DNA of 64,000 nucleotides from Herbidospora cretacea (lineage in GTDB: Bacteria; Actinomycetota; Actinomycetes; Streptosporangiales; Streptosporangiaceae). Position 1 is the stretch's first letter. Each line of letters opens with the position of its first letter. The stretch spans positions 1 through 64,000 of the forward strand of contig NZ_BBXG01000016.1 in assembly GCF_001570605.1 (NCBI RefSeq), in the 5' to 3' direction. Both the position numbers and the translations under genes were made by a program. This document shows positions 42,105 through 50,233 of the stretch, piece after piece. The notes beneath the pieces are model-generated. The model saw only the letters and a list, made by a program, of their open reading frames with translations. It made no database searches and had not been told where the DNA came from.

Positions 42105-42138
42105 GAAGCCCCGCCTTCCTCTGGAAGTGCGGGGCTTC
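42105..42138 (+). terminator. LacI gene terminator
   Basis: A 10-bp perfect stem GAAGCCCCGC (42105-42114) with GCGGGGCTTC (42129-42138), 14-nt loop, about 120 bp after the LacI stop. Confidence 0.75.
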
Positions 42139-42442
42139 TGCGTTTCCGCGCGACTCGTGGTCAGCCGCCGGCATCACCATCCGCGGACGGCCCCTCGGGC
42201 CCTGCCTGTTCCGAGCCGACGGGCGGCGACTGTCGACGCAGTTCGTCGCCCGAACCGTGGAACTCCCGGACACTCCATCCGCATCCGACCCTCACCAGGG
42301 TCGTTCCAGTTCATCTGATCGTCGATTCCGTGCGTACTGACAGGAACTTGTTTGCGGACCCTGGTCGGTGTTTGACTGGAACGGTCATGGACCTGTCAAG
42401 AGATGTCTCAAGCATGACAGCGTCCTGCGCGCGACCATCGAG

Positions 42443-42464
42443 GCAGGTCGCCTCCGCGACCTGC
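42443..42464 (+). promoter_or_regulatory. Perfect 9-bp hairpin
   Basis: GCAGGTCGC-CTCC-GCGACCTGC, followed by GGGTTCTTGTTT, resembles a terminator but lies in the middle of a promoter region with no gene before it. It may end a short transcript or insulate the importer operon. Confidence 0.5.
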
Positions 42465-42531
42465 GGGTTCTTGTTTCAAGCACGTTCACTGCGCCGCACT
42501 GTCACTTTTTTGCATCTTGAGTACCGGACTC

Positions 42532-42560
42532 TTGCTAGGCAATGTTCGTCTCTGTATGTT
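42532..42560 (+). promoter_or_regulatory. Sugar importer promoter with operator-like palindrome
   Basis: TTGCTA (42532-42537), 17-bp spacer, TATGTT (42555-42560). The -35 is covered by TTGCTAGGCAA (42532-42542), an inverted repeat of TTGC/GCAA type known from LacI-family sites. The leader to the start is about 130 bases. Confidence 0.5.
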
Positions 42561-42698
42561 TCTCGCAACCGGTAACACGAAGCGGACTCGTAACTCCACC
42601 TTCATCGATCGGGCCTTCGGGGGGCTCGTTCCGGAACTTGCCAGACGGACAGGTGCTCTCAAGGTGTCGTGGTTGGCCACGGCAGGAGGGAATCATTG

Positions 42699-44084
42699 AT
42701 GCAATCCCGTAAATTCGCGACGTTGCTGGCCGTGGCGGGGCTCGCCCTCGCCGCCGCGGCGTGTGGCTCCGAAGAGACCCCGGCTCCGCCGGCCGCCAAC
42801 CCTTCCGGCGGCTCGGCTCCCGCCGCCGCCGAGAACGCGCCCGTGACGATCAGCGTGGGCTGCCAGCCTCCGAAGACGAACCCCAAGGAGCGCGCGCAGT
42901 GGGACGCGGACGTCACCGCGTTCCAGGCGAAGTACCCCTACATCACGATCGAGAGCAAGGACGCCTTCCCTTGCATCGTTCCTGAGACCTTCCAGGCCAA
43001 GCTCGCCGGTGGCCAGATGGAAGACCTGTTCTACGTCTACTACACCGACGCCGCCCGGATCATCGGCGCCGGTCAGGCCGCCGACATCACGCCCTACCTG
43101 AGCGAGGCGCCCTCCTTCGCGGAGATCCGCCCCGACGTCAAGGGCGTCTTCGAGTCGGGCGGCAAGACCTACGGCGTGCCGCGCACCAACTACGCGACCG
43201 GCCTCGTCTACAACCGCGCCCTGTTCACCCAGGCCGGTCTCAACCCGGACATGCCGCCCAAGACCTGGGCCGAAGTCCAGGACGCCGCCAAGAAGATCGC
43301 CGGTCTCGGCGCCGGCTACGTCGGCTTCGGCGAGTACTCCGCGGGCAACACCGGCGGCTGGCACTTCACCTCGTCGATCTACGCCCGCGGCGGCGCGATC
43401 ACCAGCGAGGACGGCAAGACCGCGGCGTTCAACAGCCCCGAGGGCAAGGCCGTGCTGGAGAACCTCCGCAAGATGCGGTGGGACGACAACAGCATGGGCA
43501 CCAAGCAGCTGCTCCGCTGGGAAGACCTCATGCGGATGATGGGCTCGGGCAAGCTCGGCATGATGATCGGCGCCCCCGACGTCGTCCAGGCCGTGAACAA
43601 CGACTTCAAGGGCAAGTTCGAGGACTACGGCGTGACCGCGCTCCCCGAGTCGACCCAGTCGCTGTCCGGCGGCGACGGCTACATGTTCAACGCCAAGGCC
43701 ACGCCCGACCAGATCAAGGCCGGTCTGAAGTGGCTGGAGTACAAGTTCCTCACCCCGGGCCAGGGCCAGTTCGACTACGCCCGGAACAAGGCCGACGGCC
43801 TGCCCACCGGCCTGCCGCTCACCGACCTGTACGGCTCGGCCGCCCCCGGCGCCAAGATCCAGGCCGACCGTGAGGCCAACGCCAACGTCCCGACCGAGCA
43901 CTTCGCCCCCTACGTCGAGGGCACCAAGTCGGTGACCTTCAAGCTGGAGCCGGCCAAGGCCCAGGAGATCTACGCCATCCTCGACACCCCGATGTCGGCG
44001 GTCCTGACGCGCAAGGACGCCAACATCGACCAGTTGCTGGCGGACGCGGAAGAGAAGGTCAACAAGCTGCTGGCAGCGGGCTGA
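42699..44084 (+). CDS. Sugar ABC transporter substrate-binding lipoprotein
   Basis: A 461-residue family 1 solute-binding protein. The signal peptide ends in the lipobox LAAAAC (Cys22), followed by a Pro/Ala/Ser-rich linker. NYATGLVYNRALFTQAGL, PKTWAEVQDAAKKI and LGMMIGAPDVVQAV are typical of sugar-binding proteins. GGAGGG precedes the ATG. It is the first gene of an importer operon and likely binds alpha-linked gluco-oligosaccharides, judged from its neighbours. The ATPase (MsiK type) is not in the operon, as usual in actinomycetes. Confidence 0.92.
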   Translation: MQSRKFATLLAVAGLALAAAACGSEETPAPPAANPSGGSAPAAAENAPVTISVGCQPPKTNPKERAQWDADVTAFQAKYPYITIESKDAFPCIVPETFQAKLAGGQMEDLFYVYYTDAARIIGAGQAADITPYLSEAPSFAEIRPDVKGVFESGGKTYGVPRTNYATGLVYNRALFTQAGLNPDMPPKTWAEVQDAAKKIAGLGAGYVGFGEYSAGNTGGWHFTSSIYARGGAITSEDGKTAAFNSPEGKAVLENLRKMRWDDNSMGTKQLLRWEDLMRMMGSGKLGMMIGAPDVVQAVNNDFKGKFEDYGVTALPESTQSLSGGDGYMFNAKATPDQIKAGLKWLEYKFLTPGQGQFDYARNKADGLPTGLPLTDLYGSAAPGAKIQADREANANVPTEHFAPYVEGTKSVTFKLEPAKAQEIYAILDTPMSAVLTRKDANIDQLLADAEEKVNKLLAAG

Positions 44085-44093
44085 CCCGAAGTT

Positions 44094-44121
44094 CGGGGGC
44101 CGGTCGCAGGGCCGGCCCCCG
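44094..44121 (+). terminator. Intra-operon hairpin
   Basis: A 10-bp stem CGGGGGCCGG with CCGGCCCCCG between the binding-protein and permease genes, with no T run. Such hairpins usually stabilise the binding-protein mRNA or cause partial termination, giving more binding protein than permease. Confidence 0.7.
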
Positions 44122-44152
44122 ATAGTCACGTTGAGATTGTGAGCGCAAACCG

Positions 44153-45067
44153 ATGACGACACTCTCCGCGAAGGGCGCCCGCCGGCGTCCCCCCGGGGCC
44201 CTGCGGCGCGCGGTGAGCCGGAACCTCACGGCCTACGGCTTCCTCTCCGGGGCCCTGATCTGCTTCGCGTTCTTCTCCTGGATCCCGATGGTCCGGGAGT
44301 TCATCCTGTCCTTCCAGAAGACCAACTTCGTGAACTCGACGGAGTGGGTCGGCCTGGAGAACTTCCGCACCGTCCTCAGTGACCCGGCCTTCGTCTCGGC
44401 CTGGGTGAACACCGGGATCTTCACCCTGCTGGCGCTGGTCTTCGGCTACGTCGTCCCGTTCGTGTTCGCGGTCGTGCTGAACGAGCTGCGGCACGCCCAG
44501 GGCTACCTGCGGCTGATCGTCTACCTGCCGGTGATGCTCCCGCCGGCCGTCGCGGTGCTGCTGTTCAAGTGGTTCTACGACCCGGGCTCCGGCCTGTTCA
44601 ACCAGGTTCTCGGCGTGGTCGGCATCCCCCCGCTGGCCTGGCTCGACTCGACCACGACCGCCCTGCCCTCGCTCGTCATCGTCTCCACCTGGATGAACCT
44701 CGGGACCGGCACGCTGATCTACCTCGCGGCCCTCCAGAGCATCCCCAGCGAGCTCTACGAGGCGGCCGAGCTCGACGGCGCGGGCCTGTTCAAGCGCGTG
44801 TGGCACATCACGATCCCGCAGACGCGGCTGATCCTGCTGGTCATGCTGCTGCTCCAGATCGTGGCGACCATGCAGGTCTTCATCGAACCCTTCCTGCTGA
44901 CCGGCGGCGGTCCGGAGAACGCGACCGTGACGGTGGCGTACCTGATGTACCAGTACGCCTTCAGCTTCGGGAACTTCGGCGGCGGCGGCGCCCTCGGCTT
45001 GATGCTGATGCTCGTCCTCATCGTCTTCTCCGCCTTCTACCTGCGCGTCTCGCGCGACCAGACCTAG
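44153..45067 (+). CDS. Sugar ABC transporter permease, MalF type
   Basis: A 304-residue integral membrane permease with six membrane helices and the ATPase-contact loop EAAELDGAGLFKRVWHITIP. The start LSAKGARRRPPGALRRAVSR gives a basic cytoplasmic N-terminus. Second gene of the sugar importer; it pairs with the following MalG-type permease. Confidence 0.93.
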   Translation: MTTLSAKGARRRPPGALRRAVSRNLTAYGFLSGALICFAFFSWIPMVREFILSFQKTNFVNSTEWVGLENFRTVLSDPAFVSAWVNTGIFTLLALVFGYVVPFVFAVVLNELRHAQGYLRLIVYLPVMLPPAVAVLLFKWFYDPGSGLFNQVLGVVGIPPLAWLDSTTTALPSLVIVSTWMNLGTGTLIYLAALQSIPSELYEAAELDGAGLFKRVWHITIPQTRLILLVMLLLQIVATMQVFIEPFLLTGGGPENATVTVAYLMYQYAFSFGNFGGGGALGLMLMLVLIVFSAFYLRVSRDQT

Positions 45068-45095
45068 CCGAGACCGGCAGAGAGGAGGAACACCG

Positions 45096-46070
45096 ATGTC
45101 GCAGAGCACCGTCCAGCGGCCGATCAAGGCCGTGAAGGACACCCCGCCTCCGGTCAGGCACCGCGGACACCGCAGGAAGAAGAAGGAAGCGCCCCAGCAG
45201 TTCCGCGGCCTGGTGTCGCCCCACACCCTGACCACCCGACGCGGGAAGATCGTCTACTGGACCGTCCTGACCCTCGTGGTCGTCGGGTTCACGCTGGCGT
45301 TCGTGTTCCCGCTGTACTGGATGGTCACCGGCGCGATGAAGTCGCCCGAGGAGCTCGCCACCATCCCGCCGACCTTCTTCCCCCAGGAGCTCAACTGGGG
45401 GGTGTGGGCCGAGGCGTGGGACCTGCTCGACCTGGGCCTGTTCCTGCAGAACACGCTGGTCTACGCGGCCGGCGCCTGGTTCTTCACGCTGACGTTCGAC
45501 GTGGCGGCGGCCTACGCGCTGTCGAAGCTGCGGCCGATGTTCGGCAAGGTCGTGCTGGCGCTGATCCTCTCGACGCTGATGATCCCCCCGATGGTGATCC
45601 TGCTGCCGGCCTACCTGTCGGCCGTGGAACTGCCCGTCTTCGGGTGGAGCCTGCTGAACACCCCGTGGGCGATCTGGCTGCCCGCGGCGGCCAACGGGTT
45701 CTTCATCTTCCTGCTCAAGCGGTTCTTCGACTCGATCCCGCGGGAGCTGCTCGAAGCCGCCCAGATCGACGGCGCGTCACCGATGCGTATCCTCTGGTCG
45801 GTGGTCCTTCCGGTCTCCCGGCCGATCCTGGGGGTGGTCTCCATCCTCGCGGTGGTCAACGTCTGGAAGGACTTCGTCTGGCCGCTGCTGGTCCTGCCGG
45901 ACAGCGAGAAGATGTCGATCAGCGTCGGCATCTCCTCGCTTTCGGCTCAGATGCCGCAGAACGTCTTGATCGCCGCTCTCTTCATCGCGAGCATCCCGGC
46001 GATCGTGGTGTTCCTGGTGTTCCAGCGCAGCATCATGGCCGGTCTGACGGCGGGAAGTCTCAAAGGCTGA
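45096..46070 (+). CDS. Sugar ABC transporter permease, MalG type
   Basis: A 324-residue permease with a long basic N-terminal tail (about 1-50), six membrane helices and the EAA loop EAAQIDGASPMRILWSVVLP. AGAGGAGG precedes the ATG. It forms the importer channel with the MalF-type partner. Confidence 0.93.
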   Translation: MSQSTVQRPIKAVKDTPPPVRHRGHRRKKKEAPQQFRGLVSPHTLTTRRGKIVYWTVLTLVVVGFTLAFVFPLYWMVTGAMKSPEELATIPPTFFPQELNWGVWAEAWDLLDLGLFLQNTLVYAAGAWFFTLTFDVAAAYALSKLRPMFGKVVLALILSTLMIPPMVILLPAYLSAVELPVFGWSLLNTPWAIWLPAAANGFFIFLLKRFFDSIPRELLEAAQIDGASPMRILWSVVLPVSRPILGVVSILAVVNVWKDFVWPLLVLPDSEKMSISVGISSLSAQMPQNVLIAALFIASIPAIVVFLVFQRSIMAGLTAGSLKG

Positions 46071-46123
46071 CCCTGTCGCCAGTGTCGCCCACTCTCCAAT
46101 AAAGCCTAAGGAGTTGTTCCAGC

Positions 46124-47659
46124 ATGCCCGAAACGTGGTGGCGGGGGGCCGCGATCTACCAGGTCTACCTGCGCAGCTTCGCCGACGGTAACGGCGACGG
46201 CATCGGCGACCTCGCCGGTCTGCGCAGCCGCCTGGCCTACCTCGCCGACCTCGGGATCAACGCCGTCTGGCTGGTCCCGTGGTATCCCTCGCCGATGGCC
46301 GACGGCGGCTACGACGTGGCCGACTACCGGGCCATCGAGCCGTCGTTCGGCGACCTGGAGGAGGCGGAGAGGTTCATCGCGGAGGCCCACGAGCTGGGCA
46401 TCAAGGTGATCATCGACGTCGTGCCGAACCACCACTCCGACCAGAGCGAGTGGTTCAAGGCGGCGCTGGCGGCCGGCCCCGGCTCACCCGAGCGGGAGCG
46501 TTTCTGGTTCCGGGACGAGCCCGGCGACTGGAAGTCGATCTTCGGCGGCCCGGCGTGGACCCAGGTGCCCGACGGGCAGTGGTACCTGCACCTGTTCGCG
46601 CCCGAGCAGCCCGACTTCAACTGGACCAACCCGGAGGTCCACCAGGAGTTCCACTCGGTCCTGCGCTTCTGGTTCGACCGCGGCGTAGACGGCATCCGGA
46701 TCGACTCGGCGGCCGTGCTGGTGAAGAACTTCGAGGGCGGCGACCCCGACGGCTACACCGACCTGCCCGAGGTGCACGACATCTACCGGAGCTGGCGGAC
46801 CCTGGCGGACACCGAGTACACGGACCGGATCTTCATCGGTGAGGTCTGGTTCCCCGACCAGGAGCGCTTCGCCCGCTACCTGCGGCCCGACGAGCTGCAC
46901 ACCGCGTTCAACTTCGACTTCCTGGCCGCCCCCTGGGAGCCGGACGCGCTGCGGAACTCGATCACCACGACGCTGGAGACCCACGCCCCGCTGGGCGCGC
47001 CGCCCACGTGGGTGCTGTCGAACCACGACGTGACCCGCGTGGTGACCCGCTACGGCCGCGAGATCACTTCCTGGGACCACGGCGCCCGCCGTGACGGTTT
47101 CCCGTCGGACCTGGAGCTCGGCTACCGCCGGGCCAGGGCGGCGGCGCTGCTGGCCATGGCGCTGCCCGGTGGCGTGTACATCTACCAGGGCGAGGAGCTG
47201 GGCCTGCCGGAGGTCGACGACATCCCGGCCGAGCTGCGGCAGGACCCGATGTGGGTGCGCTCCGGCCACACCGTGCCGGGCCGCGACGGCTGCCGCGTCC
47301 CGCTCCCGTGGTCGGGCCAGGAGAGGCCCTTCGGGTTCGGCACGGGCGACCCGTGGCTGCCCCAGCCCGCCGACTGGAACAAGCTGACCGTCGAGGCCCA
47401 GCGCGAGGACCTCGGCTCGATGCTGACCCTCTACCGCACGGCCCTCGGGCTACGCCGCGAGCTGCTCGGCGACGGCACTCTGACCTGGTGCGACTCCCGC
47501 GCCGACGTGCTCGCCTTCCAGCGGGAGTCGGGCCTGGTCTGCGTGGTCAACCTGGGCGCCGAGGCCGCGCCGCTGCCGCCGCACACGGAGGTGCTGCTGT
47601 CGAGCGGCCCTCTCGACGGCGACCGACTGCCCGCCGACACCGCCGTCTGGCTGCGCTGA
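46124..47659 (+). CDS. Intracellular GH13 alpha-glucosidase
   Basis: A 511-residue GH13 enzyme of the alpha-glucosidase / oligo-glucosidase group, without signal peptide. Conserved regions are IDVVPNHHS, GIRIDSAAVL with the nucleophile Asp194, FIGEVWFP with the acid/base Glu240, and LSNHDVTR with Asp302. It probably hydrolyses imported alpha-glucosides to glucose. AAGGAG lies 11 bases before the ATG. Last gene of the importer operon. Confidence 0.92.
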   Translation: MPETWWRGAAIYQVYLRSFADGNGDGIGDLAGLRSRLAYLADLGINAVWLVPWYPSPMADGGYDVADYRAIEPSFGDLEEAERFIAEAHELGIKVIIDVVPNHHSDQSEWFKAALAAGPGSPERERFWFRDEPGDWKSIFGGPAWTQVPDGQWYLHLFAPEQPDFNWTNPEVHQEFHSVLRFWFDRGVDGIRIDSAAVLVKNFEGGDPDGYTDLPEVHDIYRSWRTLADTEYTDRIFIGEVWFPDQERFARYLRPDELHTAFNFDFLAAPWEPDALRNSITTTLETHAPLGAPPTWVLSNHDVTRVVTRYGREITSWDHGARRDGFPSDLELGYRRARAAALLAMALPGGVYIYQGEELGLPEVDDIPAELRQDPMWVRSGHTVPGRDGCRVPLPWSGQERPFGFGTGDPWLPQPADWNKLTVEAQREDLGSMLTLYRTALGLRRELLGDGTLTWCDSRADVLAFQRESGLVCVVNLGAEAAPLPPHTEVLLSSGPLDGDRLPADTAVWLR

Positions 47660-47675
47660 CGGGGGCACTTCATCT

Positions 47676-47775
47676 CGGGTCCGTGACCGTTCGTGGGAAG
47701 CGCGAGACGCGGTCTGCCGGAGGCAGGCCGTGGCTCGCGCCTGGAATCTGCCCAGTAAAACCGGTCACGGGCCCG
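47676..47775 (+). ncRNA. Candidate three-way-junction RNA leader
   Basis: A 14-bp outer helix (47676-47689 with 47762-47775, one G-U pair) encloses an 18-bp hairpin with an A-G mismatch and GGA triloop (47700-47740) and a small CTGG/CCAG hairpin (47741-47755). The outer helix ends 20 bases before the exporter ATPase start. I do not recognise it as a known riboswitch; it could instead be an elaborate terminator of the GH13 operon. Confidence 0.5.
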
Positions 47776-47794
47776 CGCCAACGGGGGATCAACC

Positions 47795-48712
47795 ATGGCA
47801 CTGATCGAGGCCTCAGGGCTGGAGAAGGGTTACCCGGGGACCGACGTGAGGGCGGTCGCCGGGATCGGGTTCCAGGTGGAGCGCGGGGAGGCCTTCGGGT
47901 TCCTCGGGCCCAACGGGGCCGGGAAGTCGTCCACGATGCGGATGCTGGCGTGCGTCTCCCAGCCGAGCGGCGGGAGCCTGCGCATCCTCGGCCAGGACCC
48001 GGTCACGCACGGCCGCGAGTTACGGGCCCGCCTCGGGGTGGTGCCCCAGGACGACGCGCTCGACCTGCAGCTGACCGTCCGCGAGAACCTCATCGTGTAC
48101 GGCCTCTACTTCGGGCTCTCCCTCAAGCACATGAGGGCCAGGAGCGCCGAGCTGCTGGAGTTCGCCCAGCTCGCCGACAAGGCGGGGGAGCGGGTCGAGC
48201 ACCTGTCGGGTGGCATGCGGCGACGGCTGACCATCGCCCGGTCCCTCGTCAACGACCCCGAGATCCTGCTCCTCGACGAGCCGACCACCGGCCTCGACCC
48301 GCAGGCCCGCCACATCCTGTGGGACCGCCTGTTCCGCCTGAAGAACTCCGGTGTGACGCTGATCCTCACCACCCACTACATGGACGAGGCCGAGCAGCTC
48401 TGCGACCGCCTGGTGATCATGGACAAGGGTCTGATCGCCGACGAGGGCACCCCGCGCGAGCTGATCGACCGCCACGTCACCCGCGAGGTGCTGGAGCTCC
48501 GCTTCCCGCCCGGGGAGCAGCAGCAGGCCGCCGACAAGCTGGGCGGCGACGTCGAGGTCCTCCCCGACCGCCTCCTCTGCTACGCCGACGACGGCGACGC
48601 CGTCCAGGCGCGGGTGACCGAGCTGGGTCTCCAGCCGCTGACCGCCCTGGTCCGCCGCGCCACGCTGGAGGACGTCTTCCTCCGCCTCACCGGCCGATCG
48701 CTGACCGACTGA
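47795..48712 (+). CDS. ABC exporter ATPase, NodI/DrrA type
   Basis: A 305-residue ATPase with Walker A GPNGAGKSS, signature LSGGM, Walker B LLLDEPTTGLDPQARH and the switch His in LTTHYMDEAEQLCDR. The C-terminal part (about 230-305) is the extra domain typical of daunorubicin-type exporters. GGGGA precedes the ATG. It forms an operon with two ABC-2 permeases next to the NRPS genes, so export of the peptide or self-resistance is likely. Confidence 0.9.
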   Translation: MALIEASGLEKGYPGTDVRAVAGIGFQVERGEAFGFLGPNGAGKSSTMRMLACVSQPSGGSLRILGQDPVTHGRELRARLGVVPQDDALDLQLTVRENLIVYGLYFGLSLKHMRARSAELLEFAQLADKAGERVEHLSGGMRRRLTIARSLVNDPEILLLDEPTTGLDPQARHILWDRLFRLKNSGVTLILTTHYMDEAEQLCDRLVIMDKGLIADEGTPRELIDRHVTREVLELRFPPGEQQQAADKLGGDVEVLPDRLLCYADDGDAVQARVTELGLQPLTALVRRATLEDVFLRLTGRSLTD

Positions 48713-49464
48713 TGTCCCGCGCGCTCGCCTACTGGCTGTTCCGCTACCGCCGGACCTGGCAGGGCACGATCGTCGTCTCGGTCGCCAACCCGCTGCTGTT
48801 CCTGCTGGCCATCGGGGCCGGGCTGGGCTCGCTGGTCCGGGGCGACGTCGAGGGCGTGCCGTATCTGGAGTTCTTCGCGCCCGGGATGCTGGCCGCCGCC
48901 GCGTTCCAGAACGCGTTCATCGACGCCGGGTTCGGGGTGGCGACGGCGCGGGGGCGCGAGAGGGTCTACCAGACCGCCGTCGCGACGCCGCTGTCACCGG
49001 GTGCGGTGATGGGCGGGCACCTGCTGTTCATCGGGCTGCGGGTCTTCGTGGGAGCGCTCGCCTTCGTGCTGGTGATGGCCGCTTTCGGGCTCTTCTCCTC
49101 CGCCGGTACGGCCCTCGCGGTGCTGCCGGCCGCCACCCTGACCGGTGTCGCGCCCGCGACCGTCGTCGCCGCCTGGGCGGTGACCGTGACCGACTTCCCG
49201 CGCCTGAACACGGTGTTCCGGTTCGTCGTCATGCCGATGTACCTGTTCTCCGGCACCTTCTTCTCCGTCGAGCAGCTCCCCGCCGCGCTCCAGTCGCTGA
49301 TGTACGCCCTCCCGCTCTGGCACGGCGCCGACCTGTGCCGATCCCTGGCCCTCGGCACCGCGACCCCCGGCATGACCCTGCTGCACGTCGCCTACCTGGG
49401 CGCGCTCGCGGTCGCGGGGGTGCTGGTCGGGCGGGCCACCTTCCGGAAGGTGCTCTATGTCTAG
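48712..49464 (+). CDS. ABC-2 type exporter permease 1
   Basis: A 250-residue membrane protein with six hydrophobic helices and the ABC-2 pattern (FVVMPMYLFSGTFFSVEQLP). The ATG overlaps the ATPase stop (TGATG). NodJ-like; pairs with the next gene. Confidence 0.9.
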   Translation: MSRALAYWLFRYRRTWQGTIVVSVANPLLFLLAIGAGLGSLVRGDVEGVPYLEFFAPGMLAAAAFQNAFIDAGFGVATARGRERVYQTAVATPLSPGAVMGGHLLFIGLRVFVGALAFVLVMAAFGLFSSAGTALAVLPAATLTGVAPATVVAAWAVTVTDFPRLNTVFRFVVMPMYLFSGTFFSVEQLPAALQSLMYALPLWHGADLCRSLALGTATPGMTLLHVAYLGALAVAGVLVGRATFRKVLYV

Positions 49465-50233
49465 GCTCCCGGCCGCCGGCGGCGCCCATCTGGTCGTGCT
49501 GCGCAACGTGTGGGTGCACAAGGGCGGCACCCCGTGGACGATGGCGCTGTTCTCCGTGTACGAGCCGATCCTCTACCTGCTCGCCCTCGGCGTCGGCGTG
49601 GGCGCGCTCGTCGGGCGGGTGCCCGGGGTCGACGTGCCGTACGCGGCCTTCGTCGCGCCCGCCCTGCTGGCGACGGCGATGATGAACAGCGCCCTGGAGG
49701 AGACCACCCAGACCGTGTACGGCAAGCTCGCCTTCGACCGCTACTACCACTCGCTGCTGGTCACACCGGTGACCACCCGCGGCATGGTCGCCGGGGAGCT
49801 GCTCTGGGCGGTGCTGCGCGCCCTGATCACCGGCGTCGGCTTCCTGGCGGTGATCGTGGTGTTCGGCCTGGCCCGCTCGCCGCTGGTGATCCTCGCCGTC
49901 CCGGCCGGCCTGCTGACCGCCTTCGCCTTCGGCGCGGCCGGGCTGGCCGCGGCGGCCTACGCGCGGGGCTGGCACAGCTTCCAGTACGTCCAGCTCGTCA
50001 TGCTGCCGATGTTCCTGTTCGCGACGACCTTCTACCCCGTCACCGTCTACACCGACTGGGTGCGGATGCTGGTGGAAGCGCTCCCGCTCTACCACGCCAT
50101 CGAACTGTCACGGGGGCTGGCGCTGGGCGAGGTCGGACCGGGCCTGCTGCTGAACGCCGCCTACCTGGTGGTGTTCGGCGGCGTCATGCTCGCCGTGGCC
50201 CAGTCCCGCTGGGCCACCCTCATGGCCAGGTGA
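49457..50233 (+). CDS. ABC-2 type exporter permease 2
   Basis: A 258-residue membrane protein of the same ABC-2 family (LVMLPMFLFATTFYPVTVYTDW, and NAAYLVVFGGVMLAVA at the end), overlapping permease 1 by 8 bp. The 3' end overlaps the convergent NRPS by 14 bp. Confidence 0.9.
   Translation: MSRLPAAGGAHLVVLRNVWVHKGGTPWTMALFSVYEPILYLLALGVGVGALVGRVPGVDVPYAAFVAPALLATAMMNSALEETTQTVYGKLAFDRYYHSLLVTPVTTRGMVAGELLWAVLRALITGVGFLAVIVVFGLARSPLVILAVPAGLLTAFAFGAAGLAAAAYARGWHSFQYVQLVMLPMFLFATTFYPVTVYTDWVRMLVEALPLYHAIELSRGLALGEVGPGLLLNAAYLVVFGGVMLAVAQSRWATLMAR

Larger units (their letters stand above)
42028..42698. other. Intergenic region before the sugar importer
   Basis: About 670 bp without a gene. It holds decayed GAAG repeats, the LacI terminator, a spaced inverted repeat CTGTCA/TGACAG (42393-42398 with 42415-42420), a 9-bp perfect hairpin (42443-42464), a GTTTGCG word (42350-42356), a promoter, and the binding-protein ribosome site GGAGGG. 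The part after 42300 is much less GC-rich, as expected of a regulated promoter. Confidence 0.6.
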
